A stretch of DNA of 64,000 bases, from contig JABDIN010000073.1 in the NCBI GenBank assembly GCA_013003715.1, positions 1-64,000 of the forward strand. The letters run 5' to 3'. Of this stretch, positions 9,492-19,155 are shown piece after piece; position 1 is the stretch's first letter, and every line of letters begins with the position of its first letter. A program made the translations under genes and the position numbers. This DNA comes from Desulfobacteraceae bacterium. GTDB taxonomy: Bacteria; Desulfobacterota; Desulfobacteria; Desulfobacterales; Desulfosarcinaceae. A model generated the notes under the pieces. It was not told the origin of the DNA and did no database searches. It saw only the letters and a list, made by a program, of their open reading frames with translations.

Positions 9492-9967
9492 GGGGTGAAC
9501 GGATGAACCGGGCCATCGCATGGAGGACATACGAGAAATATGAATTCATGTGTTGATGCAGCCTTCATCGGCGGCGGTGAAAGTCATCGGCATAACCGGT
9601 TGATCACCGGCGCCCGGCCCTATGGTGTATTCACCTATGGGCACCTCCTCTGCTTGTTGCACCTCAACGGCCGGGCGCCGATTCGTCATCCCGTGGCGAT
9701 GGGATCGGAAACCGTATCCCTTTCATGTTTCCCATCCCTGCGAAATGCCGGGATAGTCCCGGCCTCGCAGGCTCGGCAAACCCACCCGGCAAATGACCCG
9801 GGGACCTGCGGACCATTGCCGGATCGATATCAGCACCTTTCCGGACTTAATCGGGTTTACCGCTGGCGCGGCACCAACACCGTTCCGGGGCGTCTGGTCC
9901 GGCTCAGGACCGACCGCTGTTTTCCCCTATAATCGGTGGGGATCCGCATCAATGAGGGAGGATAGAT
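9492..9967. other. Intergenic region without a convincing gene; contains a compound hairpin
   Basis: No open frame here resembles a known family; the longest (130 residues at 9540) has an implausible Arg/Pro-rich composition. The clearest structure is a two-part stem: CCTGCG (9737-9742) pairs with CGCAGG (9766-9771) and encloses CCGGGA-TAG-TCCCGG (9748-9762). It might be part of an RNA leader for the kinase gene or a transcript end for the transporter operon. It matches no riboswitch that was recognised. Confidence 0.4.
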
Positions 9968-11437
9968 ATGACCGCAACCCATGGGACAAACGTCATCGCC
10001 GTTGACCAGGGCACCACCGGGACAAAAGCGTTTCGATTGTCCGGCGACGGGGGATTTACGAAAATCCATTCGTCCACGCACCGGCAGTTTTATCCGCATC
10101 CGGGCTGGGTGGAACACGATCCCGAAGAGCTGTATACCCATGTTGCCCGAGCCATTGACGCCGGAAGTCAGGGGGGGGCGGCATCCGGTGTGGGACTGGC
10201 CAACCAGGGGGAAACCGTTGTGGCCTGGCATGCCAGGACCAAAAAACCGGTATACAATGCCATTGTCTGGCAGGATCAACGCACCGCCGACAGCATCGAA
10301 CACCTACGGGCCGATGGGGCCGAAACCCTGACCCTGGAGCGCGCCGGCCTGCCCCTGGATGCATATTACAGCGCAACCAAGATCCGGTGGATTCTGGACA
10401 ATGTACCGGCGTCGCGATCATTGCTCGACAAGGGATTGTTGAGAGCCGGGACGTCGGATGCTTTTTTCCTCGACCGGTTGACCGGGGTCCATGCCACCGA
10501 TGTGACCACGGCATCGCGCACCAGTTTGATGAATCTGTATACGCTGACCTGGGATGAGGATCTGTGCAGGCTATTCGGCATTCCCGTTGAAATACTACCG
10601 GAAATAAAGTCCACCACCGATGATTTCGGGGTCCTGGGCAGCGGGTTTGCCCGGATGCCGCTGACCGCATCCATAACGGACCAACAGGCGGCCTTGTTCG
10701 GACACCATTGCGTCCATCAGGGAGACGCCAAAATCACCTTCGGGACCGGCGCATTCGCCCTGGTGAATACCGGGAGCAAACCGATTTTCTATCCGGATAC
10801 CGGTATCGGTGCAACGGTGGCCTGGCGGCTCGGTAAACAGCCCGCGGTTTACGCCATGGACGGCGCGCTGTTCAATGCCGCCTCGGCTGTGGATTGGGTG
10901 AAACGGTTGGGTCTTTTCTCCGAACTGGCGGAACTCGATACCCTGGCATCTCCCATGGCATGTGAAAAAGGCGTCTATTTTGTTCCGGCATTGTCGGGAC
11001 TGGCCTGTCCCCATTGGGACCGTCGCGCAGCAGGATTGTGGATCGGTATGGACCTGGATACCCGGCGCCGGGATATGATAAAGTCCGTACTTGAAGGCGT
11101 TGCGTTTCGAACCCATGAGCTCGTTCACGCCATAAGCCTGCCGGCAAAACGGCCGCGATCCATCTCCATAGACGGCGGACTGGCGGGCAACTTATATTTT
11201 TGCACCGTTCTTGCCAACACACTGGGTATGGAGATTGTGGTGCCGGACATCACGGACATCACCGGTGTGGGCACGGCCCTGCTGGCGCTCGCCGGCACAG
11301 GATTTGCGGATCGGGTGGAAATGTTGCCCGGGGTATGGCGCCCCCGGCATCGCTTCCAACCCGAAACAGATATGAGCCGCTATCAAAATTGTTTCCACAC
11401 GGCCGTGACCCGGGCCAAAAAATGGCGGCAATCCTGA
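9968..11437 (+). CDS. FGGY-family carbohydrate kinase, glycerol-kinase-like
   Basis: ATP-dependent sugar or polyol kinase of 489 residues. The N-terminal phosphate-binding motif (IAVDQGTTGTKAF), the segment IVWQDQRT, and the C-terminal nucleotide-binding region (IDGGLAGN) all match the FGGY fold and are closest in pattern to glycerol kinase. Some glycerol-binding positions could not be verified by eye, so the substrate is left open. GGGAGGA precedes the ATG. It lies 57 bases upstream of a GabT-like aminotransferase gene and may share its transcript. Confidence 0.85.
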   Translation: MTATHGTNVIAVDQGTTGTKAFRLSGDGGFTKIHSSTHRQFYPHPGWVEHDPEELYTHVARAIDAGSQGGAASGVGLANQGETVVAWHARTKKPVYNAIVWQDQRTADSIEHLRADGAETLTLERAGLPLDAYYSATKIRWILDNVPASRSLLDKGLLRAGTSDAFFLDRLTGVHATDVTTASRTSLMNLYTLTWDEDLCRLFGIPVEILPEIKSTTDDFGVLGSGFARMPLTASITDQQAALFGHHCVHQGDAKITFGTGAFALVNTGSKPIFYPDTGIGATVAWRLGKQPAVYAMDGALFNAASAVDWVKRLGLFSELAELDTLASPMACEKGVYFVPALSGLACPHWDRRAAGLWIGMDLDTRRRDMIKSVLEGVAFRTHELVHAISLPAKRPRSISIDGGLAGNLYFCTVLANTLGMEIVVPDITDITGVGTALLALAGTGFADRVEMLPGVWRPRHRFQPETDMSRYQNCFHTAVTRAKKWRQS

Positions 11438-11494
11438 TGGCGGATTGACACTGAAATATTAATTCGGCAATTAAATAGGTAGGGAGAACACAAT

Positions 11495-12763
11495 ATGTCA
11501 CCATTAACCATGACTGAAAAATTGAACGACACCAGACTGTCGGTGGTCCCCAAGGGACCTTTTAACACGACACCCTGTTTTACCGGTAAGGCCGCCGGCA
11601 GTATCATCACGGATGTGGACGGCCGGGAGTATATCGATTTTGCCGGGGGTATCGGTGTGAATAATGTGGGGCATTGCCATCCTAAAGTGGTTGCCGCCAT
11701 CAAGGATCAGGCCGAGCGGTATATCCACCCGTGTTTCCACGTGGCCATGTACGAGCCCTATGTGCGGCTGGCGGAAAAATTATGCGCGATAACCCCGGGG
11801 GAATTCCCGAAAATGGCCATGTTCGCCAACAGCGGGGCCGAAGCCGTGGAAAATGCGGTCAAAATTGCCCGATATCATACGAAGCGGCCGGGCATCATCT
11901 GTTTTGAAAACGGGTTTCACGGCCGCACCTTGCTGACCATGACGCTCACCAGCAAGGTCATGCCCTACAAGTATGGTTTCGGTCCGTTTGCACCGGAAAT
12001 TTACCGGATGCCATTCGGCGACAAGGTGGATGCCGGTTATCTCAAGGAGTTTTTCATTCACTATACGGCCGCTGAGAACATTGCCGCGGTCATCGCCGAA
12101 CCCGTGCAGGGCGAAGGCGGCTTCAACGTGCCGTCGGATGATTTCTTTCCGGAGCTGGTCCGGATCTGCCGGGACAACGGTATCCTGTTCATCGCCGACG
12201 AAATTCAATCCGGCATGGGCCGTACCGGGCGGATGTTCGCCATCGAGCACTGGGGCGTAGAACCGGATATTATCACCGCGGCCAAGAGCCTGGCCGGGGG
12301 TATGCCCCTGAGCGCCGTTATCGGCCGGAAGGAGATAATGGACGCTTCCCACGTGGGCGGTCTCGGTGGCACCTATGGCGGCAATCCCGTGGCCTGTCGT
12401 GCGGCCCTTGCGGTATTGGAAGTGTTCGAAGCGGAAAACCTGCTGGAAAAAGCCGTGGTCCTTGGAGAGAAACTGAAGGAACGCTTCAGCGTTTGGCAGA
12501 ACCGGTTCGAGCACGTGGGGCGGATTAACGGGATCGGACCGATGCTGGCATTTGAGTTGATCACGGATGCCGATAAAGCAGCTCCGGCCGCGGACACAGC
12601 CAAAGCCCTGGTGAAATATAGCCACGAGAACGGATTGATCCTGTTGTCCTGCGGTCCCTATGGCAACATGATCCGCACCTTGATGCCGCTGAATATTCCC
12701 GACAAGGAATTAGAGCGGGGACTGGCCATTCTGGAAGCGGGTCTTGCGGCCGTGGGTGGTTGA
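11495..12763 (+). CDS. Class III PLP aminotransferase, 4-aminobutyrate (GabT)-like
   Basis: PLP enzyme of 422 residues that moves the terminal amino group of an omega-amino acid to a 2-oxo acid, yielding an aldehyde. GabT-type marks are NSGAEAVENAVKIAR, the PLP-ring contact FIADEIQSGMGRTG and the Schiff-base Lys264 in AAKSLAGG. The aldehyde product would suit the aldehyde oxidoreductase gene 70 bases downstream, so the two may form one catabolic step. AGGGAGA lies before the ATG. Its exact amine donor (4-aminobutyrate or another omega-amino acid) cannot be read from sequence alone. Confidence 0.85.
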   Translation: MSPLTMTEKLNDTRLSVVPKGPFNTTPCFTGKAAGSIITDVDGREYIDFAGGIGVNNVGHCHPKVVAAIKDQAERYIHPCFHVAMYEPYVRLAEKLCAITPGEFPKMAMFANSGAEAVENAVKIARYHTKRPGIICFENGFHGRTLLTMTLTSKVMPYKYGFGPFAPEIYRMPFGDKVDAGYLKEFFIHYTAAENIAAVIAEPVQGEGGFNVPSDDFFPELVRICRDNGILFIADEIQSGMGRTGRMFAIEHWGVEPDIITAAKSLAGGMPLSAVIGRKEIMDASHVGGLGGTYGGNPVACRAALAVLEVFEAENLLEKAVVLGEKLKERFSVWQNRFEHVGRINGIGPMLAFELITDADKAAPAADTAKALVKYSHENGLILLSCGPYGNMIRTLMPLNIPDKELERGLAILEAGLAAVGG

Positions 12764-12833
12764 ATCGCCGGGATTGATTGCATGGTGATTGCCTCAAACA
12801 ATGCTCTTTTCTACACGTATAAAGGATGAAGAT

Positions 12834-14606
12834 ATGAAAGGTTTTTACGGGCGTATCTTACGAATCGACCTGAGTACGTCGTCATTCACCATCGATCCCA
12901 TCGGCGACGATATTCTCAGGAAATATCTGGGCGGCAAAGGCCTTGGTTCATATCTGCTGTATCGGTACAATCCCCAAGGGGTGGACCCCCTATCGCCGGA
13001 GAATTGCCTGATTTTCACCACAGGGCCCTCCTGTGCGGGGTCGGTGTGGGGATCGAGCCGCTACGGCGTCTTCACCAAATCACCCCAGACCGGTTTTTAC
13101 TCCGAATCCTATTCCGGTGGCAAGACACCTGTCGCAGTGGACGCCACCGGGTATGACGCAATTGTGATTCACGGCAAAGCCGATGCCCCGGCGGTGCTGG
13201 TGATTTCTCCGGAAGATGTCGGTTTCTTTCCGGCCGATGATCTCTGGGGCAAGGACACGTTTGACACCGAGGATGCGGTCAATGCCCGCTTTTCAGGCTC
13301 GGATAGCGTATATAAACGGACCGGTGCCGTGGTCATCGGACCGGCCGGTGAGAATCTGGTCCGTTTTGCCGTCATCGAAAATGATTACTGGCGCTCTGCG
13401 GGCCGTACCGGCGTGGGAACGGTCATGGGATCCAAGCTGCTGAAAGCCATCGTTTTCCAGGGGGACCGGAAACGAGCCGTCCATGATGCGGACCGGTTGA
13501 AAACCATTTCCAAGACCATGGCCATGGCAGCAAAGGACCATCCGGGAGTGGCGGCCTACAAGTCCAAGGGAACCCCCATGATGGTGCAGATACTCAACAA
13601 TGCCAATGCCTTTCCCACAAAATACTGGTCCGAAGGAAAGTGCGGTCATTGGGAGAAGATCGGTGCCGACGCCCTGCATGGCCAGTGCAGTGTGACCCCC
13701 CATGCCTGCCTGAAATGCTACATGGCCTGCGGCCGGATGACCGAGGTCCGCGACGGGCGTCATGCCGGGCTCAAACTCGAAGGACCCGAGTATGAGACCA
13801 TCTATGCGTTCGGTGGACTGTGCATGGTCGACAGTATCGAGGAAATCATCTATCTCAACGATCTTTGCGACCGCTTGGGTATGGATACCATCACCACGGG
13901 GAATTTATGCGCTTTTACCATCGAGGCGTTCCGGCAGGGTAAAGTCGATTATCCGGTGGATTACGGTCAGGTGGACGCCATTGCGGCGCTGATCAAAAAG
14001 ATCGCCGGCCGGGAGGGGATCGGCGGAATTCTGGCCAATGGCATCGTGGCCGCTGCAGAACAATGGGACATGGCGGACACGGCGGTCCACGTGAAAGGTC
14101 TGGAACCGGCAGGCTATGACCCCCGGGTGCTCAAAGGCATGGGGTTGTCGTATGCCACATCGGACAGGGGCGCCTGTCACCTCAGAACCACCTTTTATAA
14201 ACCGGAACTCAGCGGTGTCATCGCGCCGGAGGCCATCGAGGGCAAGGCTGAATTGGTTGTCGATTTCGAGGACCGCCTGATCTTGTTCGATGCGTTGATC
14301 CTATGCCGGTTTTACCGGGACCTGTACGCCTGGCAAGAACTGGGGCAACTGATCCAGGCACTTACCGGCATCGCCGGAGATAAGGAAACCCTTCGCGGCA
14401 TTGCCGTCAACATTGCCGACCTGGTACGGAAATTCAATCTCAGGGAAGGGTTGACGGCCGATGACGACCGGTTACCGCGGTACCTCAACAAACCGTTCGC
14501 TTCGGGCGGCGGTGTGATCACCCCCGGAGAACTGGAAACCATGCGGGCGGATTACTATCGGCTGAGAGGCTGGGATGCGGACGGTCGTTTAAATGATGAT
14601 TCCTGA
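12834..14606 (+). CDS. Aldehyde:ferredoxin oxidoreductase (tungsten, AOR family)
   Basis: 590-residue tungstopterin enzyme that oxidises aldehydes to carboxylates and reduces ferredoxin. It opens with the AOR N-terminal domain (GFYGRILRIDLS, YLGGKGLGSYLL). The Fe-S ligands are visible as HACLKCYMACG, with a later Cys in ALILCRFYRD. The segment CDRLGMDTITTG belongs to the pterin-binding region. The ATG at 12834 is chosen for the AAAGGATG box upstream and the conserved start; an in-frame ATG at 12801 would add 11 unsupported residues. The upstream aminotransferase makes aldehydes, which suggests amino-acid fermentation or oxidation. Confidence 0.9.
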   Translation: MKGFYGRILRIDLSTSSFTIDPIGDDILRKYLGGKGLGSYLLYRYNPQGVDPLSPENCLIFTTGPSCAGSVWGSSRYGVFTKSPQTGFYSESYSGGKTPVAVDATGYDAIVIHGKADAPAVLVISPEDVGFFPADDLWGKDTFDTEDAVNARFSGSDSVYKRTGAVVIGPAGENLVRFAVIENDYWRSAGRTGVGTVMGSKLLKAIVFQGDRKRAVHDADRLKTISKTMAMAAKDHPGVAAYKSKGTPMMVQILNNANAFPTKYWSEGKCGHWEKIGADALHGQCSVTPHACLKCYMACGRMTEVRDGRHAGLKLEGPEYETIYAFGGLCMVDSIEEIIYLNDLCDRLGMDTITTGNLCAFTIEAFRQGKVDYPVDYGQVDAIAALIKKIAGREGIGGILANGIVAAAEQWDMADTAVHVKGLEPAGYDPRVLKGMGLSYATSDRGACHLRTTFYKPELSGVIAPEAIEGKAELVVDFEDRLILFDALILCRFYRDLYAWQELGQLIQALTGIAGDKETLRGIAVNIADLVRKFNLREGLTADDDRLPRYLNKPFASGGGVITPGELETMRADYYRLRGWDADGRLNDDS

Positions 14607-14645
14607 CGGGGCTGATCACAACTACATAGGTGAATGTCCGGCTCA

Positions 14646-15923
14646 TCATGATTTCTGTTTAAAAATGTTATCGTTCAACAACCATAGATTCAACTGCCGG
14701 GTGATCAGTTTGCATTTGAAGTATTGGCCTTTTCGAATTTCCAGGACACCCTCCGGACCGTGAAACTCAATATCCTGGCATAGTATTATTTCATTCCCGC
14801 CGATATGACGGCATGTTGTCCGTTGACAGATGAATCGATTCGGAAGCGGCGTATGGATATCCCATAAAAACGGTGTGCCGTCATTCGGGCATTGGTTCAT
14901 AAGGTTGAATGCCTTTGAAATGATAAGTTGTTTGCGATCACCGATACAGATTTGGCCGAGAGAGCGGATGCTGTCCTCATCGTAAAATCGGCCGGCGGCA
15001 TAATGTGAAAGTACGTAAAACGCTTCATCTATACTGAGGGCCAGTTCCCTGGTGCTTATGCAGTGCATAAATGCAGTGGTAACCACCGTGACAAGTTCAG
15101 CCAGTGGTGGTGCCTGGGTGGAGAGGATCGGATTGCCCACCGGGTCTTTGGTACGGTGATGGTGACGAATGGTTTCAACACATACCGCCGGAAATCCCAT
15201 TTCAGCGACAAGCGCAGCAGACCTGCCTTCATGCCGGTCGTCACCGGGTGTGTGGGCATCGGGTTCGAGTATGCAGGCGATATCCTGAAACATCACGGAC
15301 ATCCCCAATTCAATAAGCCGGTTGTGCCGGTCCTCACCTGCTATGTGAGCGGCGCCGGGGTGATTGTTCAGCACCGCCATGGCGACGAACGCCGTTCGTG
15401 CGGATAGTTCGATAATATCCACAGGTCCTTTATCCTTGAAGACTTTTAACAAACCGGTGATGGATTGGGGGGTGGATATGTATCGGCTGATCAGTTCTCC
15501 GAGCTGATCGGCAATGCTTCTTAAATCCGGATCTTTATCGTACAAATCTTGAACAGTACCGATGTTCGTGGATCGGAGCATTTTTTTGATGAGCGTGTCA
15601 AAAGAGCGGCCGATTTTCTGTTGAAGGTACTTATTGATCTCTTCCGTCGGTAGAATCGAAGGTGGCGCCTCAAACTCCGCATCCATCGCCATTCGCTGAA
15701 TCCAATGCGCCAAGTGCTGGTTAAGATCCGTTCCCTTTGTGATGAACGGTGTATTATTCCCTTTGAGTTTAAAATCCTCGGCAAGGATCAACGGCAGGGT
15801 GGCAAGGGCTTTGGATCTGATTTGGTCGACCAGAGTATCGGGGTTTTCCTGGCAACGGCGCTGTAACTCAACCTGATTTATTTCCAGTTCACTGCATAAC
15901 ATGTCAATGCCATCATAAAGCAT
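14646..15923 (-). CDS. Degenerate HD-GYP-like signalling protein
   Basis: Soluble protein of 425 residues with no signal peptide. Residues of roughly 190-300 have the helix pattern of an HD-GYP domain: RTAFVAMAVLNNHPG, then MFQDIACILEPD, HEGRSAALVAEMGFP, IRHHHRTKDPVGNP, and a helix ending in a short VTVVTTAF segment. Key residues are altered: the HD pair is replaced by QD, HHE by HHHR, and no GYP is seen. Loss of c-di-GMP phosphodiesterase activity is therefore likely, and it may act as a binding or scaffold protein. The ATG at 15923 has AAAGGA upstream; a TTG at 15950 is less likely. It stands alone between convergent and divergent genes. Confidence 0.55.
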   Translation of the reverse strand: MLYDGIDMLCSELEINQVELQRRCQENPDTLVDQIRSKALATLPLILAEDFKLKGNNTPFITKGTDLNQHLAHWIQRMAMDAEFEAPPSILPTEEINKYLQQKIGRSFDTLIKKMLRSTNIGTVQDLYDKDPDLRSIADQLGELISRYISTPQSITGLLKVFKDKGPVDIIELSARTAFVAMAVLNNHPGAAHIAGEDRHNRLIELGMSVMFQDIACILEPDAHTPGDDRHEGRSAALVAEMGFPAVCVETIRHHHRTKDPVGNPILSTQAPPLAELVTVVTTAFMHCISTRELALSIDEAFYVLSHYAAGRFYDEDSIRSLGQICIGDRKQLIISKAFNLMNQCPNDGTPFLWDIHTPLPNRFICQRTTCRHIGGNEIILCQDIEFHGPEGVLEIRKGQYFKCKLITRQLNLWLLNDNIFKQKS

Positions 15924-16459
15924 GTTGCAATCCTTTAAATGGGGTTCCAATTATGTGTGGGACATCCTATTAGTATGGTGAGCAATTGATAGAACGGATC
16001 ATCAGTCCAGCAGAGTGGAATGTATTGATACCCTGAAAAGATAAGAATCAAATTGTCCATATTTAGTATGCACAATATTTTCGGGTGTCAAGGAGATTGA
16101 AATCAATTTACCTTCATTTAAACACCATCAACAGATTGGTGTGAGCCATTGTTGCTATTTGTCAGCCATGTCTTTCAATCCCATACGCACAGACACCAAA
16201 AGACCACAGCTGTCGTTTCGGCCATTTTGAATCATAAAATTGACATTTTCATACCGTGGGTCTAATCTGTACGGAAACGTCGAGATGGGAAAAGCGAACT
16301 CTTTCTGAACTGAATTCTCAGGTATCCTTTGATATCTCTTCCGCCCGGCCTCAAATTCCCGCTTTCTTCATTTTTCAGTGATCGGAAACACCAACCAGCG
16401 TGCCAATACCAATTCGGCCTTGATAAAAAACAGCTTGTCATAGCGGAGCGCCTGATCGC
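15924..16459. other. Divergent intergenic region
   Basis: About 540 bases between the HD-GYP-like gene (minus) and the mini binding-protein gene (plus). No gene or known RNA was recognised. The only signal is a possible promoter at 16240-16268 facing the sensor operon. The length leaves room for regulator sites for both directions. Confidence 0.4.
16240..16268 (+). promoter_or_regulatory. Possible sigma-70 promoter for the sensor operon
   Basis: A consensus -35 box TTGACA (16240-16245) is followed after 17 bases by TAATCT (16263-16268), a poor -10 box. It lies about 190 bases before the mini binding-protein gene. Support is moderate because only the -35 half is strong. Confidence 0.35.
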
Positions 16460-16852
16460 ATGGGTAATGACAATTGGGTACTGTTCACCCTATTTTTGAT
16501 TGTTGCGGCAATCCTGACGTCATCACCGGCTTTTTGTGATGGTCGCAGCAAGGAGCTGCTGGACCGGGGGCGGATCGACCTTGCCGTTTTTTCCCGTTAT
16601 TTCGGTCTTTATGTCATCCGGCAGCTTGGCCTAAAGGGGATCAGGGTGCTGGAACCTCCGCTGGCCGTCAGACCCATGTTTTTGTACCTTCACCGCAAAC
16701 ATATGCGTCTGATCCCCTTGTTGACCGCTGCGCTTGTAGCGATGAAAACGGACGGAACGTTTACTGAGATCAGACAGAAAACCCTGTTGCCGTATCTGAA
16801 TGACCCCGACCGATGGATGGAGGACACTTCACCGCTGGAGACCTTTGAATGA
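16460..16852 (+). CDS. Short periplasmic protein: signal peptide joined to the C-terminal part of an SBP_bac_3 binding domain
   Basis: 130 residues. A signal peptide (hydrophobic core FTLFLIVAAILTSS, cut near AFCDG) runs directly into what looks like the last third of a type-3 solute-binding protein: LLDRGRIDLAVFS, then LEPPLAVRPMFLYLHRKH and ALVAMKTDGTFTEIRQ. Normal members are about 240-270 residues, so roughly 110-130 residues of the ligand-binding lobes are absent, yet the frame is clean. It may be an internally deleted sensor partner. The stop overlaps the start of the histidine kinase as ATGA, so they are translated together. Confidence 0.6.
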   Translation: MGNDNWVLFTLFLIVAAILTSSPAFCDGRSKELLDRGRIDLAVFSRYFGLYVIRQLGLKGIRVLEPPLAVRPMFLYLHRKHMRLIPLLTAALVAMKTDGTFTEIRQKTLLPYLNDPDRWMEDTSPLETFE

Positions 16853-19155
16853 CGCTATCATGGAAAAAACAAGCCCGAAACCGTATCGCCCGCCAGTTGA
16901 TACTGGCCATCGTTCTCTGCAGTTCCCTGGTGACAATTATTCTCACCGCAATCCAACTCTATCTGGATTACAAAAATGATCTGTCCCTTGTCCGGGAAAA
17001 AATCAGCTCAATCCAAATCACCGCAATGCCAACCCTGAGTCAGAGCGTCTGGGTACTGGATAACAACCTGATCGGCATACAGCTCAAAGGGCTTTTGGCC
17101 CAACGGGATATGGAACACCTGTCCATCCGCACCCCGGAAGGGAAGCTGTGGGAGGCCGGCAGCGTCAGCTCCAAGCAAACAGTGGTGCAGGATCTGCCCA
17201 TTCAATACGATTTCAACGGCCAAAACCTCCGGATCGGCACCTTGAAAATCATAGTCGGCCTCGACGGGATATACGACCGGTTGCTGAAAAAAGCCATCGT
17301 CATCCTGCTGAGTAATGCCATTAAAACCTTTATTGTGGCTTTTTTTGCACTTGCGGTATTTCAACACCTGGTCACCCGGCATTTAAACTCCCTGGCTGCA
17401 TACACCCTGGACATCAGCCTGGAACAGCGTAAACCGCCGCTGCAACTGGATCGGTCCTTAAGCCGCACTGCTGTTCCCGACGAACTCGACACGGTGGTTG
17501 CCGCCATCAATGCCATGAAAGAGAGACTTGACGCTGATCTGGCGGCACGCAAAAAGGTTGAACGTGTTCTGGTGGAAAGCGAGAAAAAATACCGCCGGCT
17601 CGTCGAGTCGACCCGTGTTGTCCCCTGGGAGCTTGATTTGGCCTCCGGGGAATTCACCTATTTCGGACCCCAGGCGGAAGAAATATTCGGATACCCGCTT
17701 GAAAGCTGGCAAAATCTGGAAGACTGGGCTGGCCGCATCCACCCGGAGGATCGTGAAAAAGCCGTTGAATACTGCCAGACATCGACCGCGCGTGGTGAAG
17801 ACCATCAATTCGTATACCGTGCGCTACATGCCGATGGCAGCGAATTGTGGATACAGGATATCGTCTCCGTCATTTCCGGACCGAAAGGACCGGGGCGCCT
17901 GGTGGGTTTTCTCCATGACATTACGGATCTGAAGCGTGCCGAAAAAGAGAAGGAGGAGTTGCAGACACAATTACGCCAGACCTATAAAATGGAAGCCATC
18001 GGTACCCTCGCCGGGGGGATCGCCCATGATTTCAACAATATTCTGGCGGTGATCCTGGGATTTGCCGACATGGCGAAGGATGATCTGCCGGAGGACAGTC
18101 AGGCAAGAGACCAGTTGGAGGAAATCCTTATCGCCGCAGAACGGGCCAAGGAACTGGTCAAGCAGATTCTGGCCTTCAGCCGCAAGGAAACCCAGGGTCG
18201 CCGGCCGGTGGATTTTAATAACATGGTGGTAGAGGCACTCACCCTTCTGCGCGCATCAATCCCCACCACCATTAAAATAGAACAGAATATCAAACCGGAT
18301 TGCGGCAGTATTTTGGCGGACCCGACCCAGATTCACCAGGTGCTCCTCAATTTGTGCATGAATGCGGCCCAGGCCATGGATGAGGCCGGCGGCGTCCTGA
18401 AGGTCGGGCTGAGGAATGTGGAAATATCATCGGAGAGTCTTGATCAGGTGCCCGATCTCAAGCCCGGTCCCCATGTGCGGCTCACTGTTCAGGATAATGG
18501 CTCCGGTATCGACCCGAGCCATATCGACCGCATTTTTGATCCGTACTACACCACCAAGGAGGTTGGAAAAGGCTCCGGCATGGGACTGGCCGTGGTAGGC
18601 GGTATCATAAAAAGCCATGACGGTATGATTACGGTGGACAGCCAGGTGGGTGAAGGCACGACCATTCAGGTGTTTTTTCCAATGGTCGGAGAAAAGCCTG
18701 AGGAGAAGGCCAAGCCAATTCAAAAATTACCCGGCGGAGATGAAAAAATCCTGGTGGTGGATGATGAGCGGGTAATCGCCGAGTTAACCCGAAAACGAAT
18801 TGAACTTCTGGGGTATGAGGTCACCGCAAAAACCTCCAGCACCGAGGCCCTTTCCCTGTTCCGCTCACAACCGGCATCGTTTGACCTGGTGATAACCGAT
18901 CAGACGATGCCGGAAATGACCGGAGAGCGGCTGGTAGCGGAGATGCGGGATATTCGTCCGGGCATACCGATCATCATGTGTACCGGTTACAGCTCGAAAA
19001 TAGATGCCGGAAAGGCCCGGGCCATTGGCATCAACGCCTTTATCATGAAACCGGTGGCGTCGGAAGAGCTATCCCTCATCATCAGAGAGGTCCTCGATTC
19101 GGGGCAGCCCGATCTTACACCTCCGACAGGGACAGGTCCAGCACCTCGATCATGA
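16849..19155 (+). CDS. Membrane hybrid histidine kinase (sensor, PAS, HisKA, HATPase, receiver)
   Basis: 768 residues. One membrane helix near 15-38 and one near 147-172 frame a periplasmic sensor region of about 110 residues. A PAS domain follows at about 245-365. The HisKA box [11 protein letters not shown] holds His393. The ATPase domain shows [14 protein letters not shown] and [12 protein letters not shown]. The C-terminal receiver has Asp684 (ITDQTMPEM) and a conserved KPV. The receiver may feed phosphate back or on to a separate partner. Its gene overlaps the mini binding protein gene upstream. Its last 41 bases overlap the 3' end of the convergent aminotransferase gene. Confidence 0.9.
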   Translation: MTLSWKKQARNRIARQLILAIVLCSSLVTIILTAIQLYLDYKNDLSLVREKISSIQITAMPTLSQSVWVLDNNLIGIQLKGLLAQRDMEHLSIRTPEGKLWEAGSVSSKQTVVQDLPIQYDFNGQNLRIGTLKIIVGLDGIYDRLLKKAIVILLSNAIKTFIVAFFALAVFQHLVTRHLNSLAAYTLDISLEQRKPPLQLDRSLSRTAVPDELDTVVAAINAMKERLDADLAARKKVERVLVESEKKYRRLVESTRVVPWELDLASGEFTYFGPQAEEIFGYPLESWQNLEDWAGRIHPEDREKAVEYCQTSTARGEDHQFVYRALHADGSELWIQDIVSVISGPKGPGRLVGFLHDITDLKRAEKEKEELQTQLRQTYKMEAIGTLAGGIAHDFNNILAVILGFADMAKDDLPEDSQARDQLEEILIAAERAKELVKQILAFSRKETQGRRPVDFNNMVVEALTLLRASIPTTIKIEQNIKPDCGSILADPTQIHQVLLNLCMNAAQAMDEAGGVLKVGLRNVEISSESLDQVPDLKPGPHVRLTVQDNGSGIDPSHIDRIFDPYYTTKEVGKGSGMGLAVVGGIIKSHDGMITVDSQVGEGTTIQVFFPMVGEKPEEKAKPIQKLPGGDEKILVVDDERVIAELTRKRIELLGYEVTAKTSSTEALSLFRSQPASFDLVITDQTMPEMTGERLVAEMRDIRPGIPIIMCTGYSSKIDAGKARAIGINAFIMKPVASEELSLIIREVLDSGQPDLTPPTGTGPAPRS

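Noticed and set aside
9540-9932. 130-residue open frame before the kinase gene
   Set aside because: Implausible composition, no ribosome site, and it spans the compound hairpin; listed only as gene-free region.
11780-12625. 281-residue minus-strand open frame
   Set aside because: Antisense shadow of the GabT-like gene.
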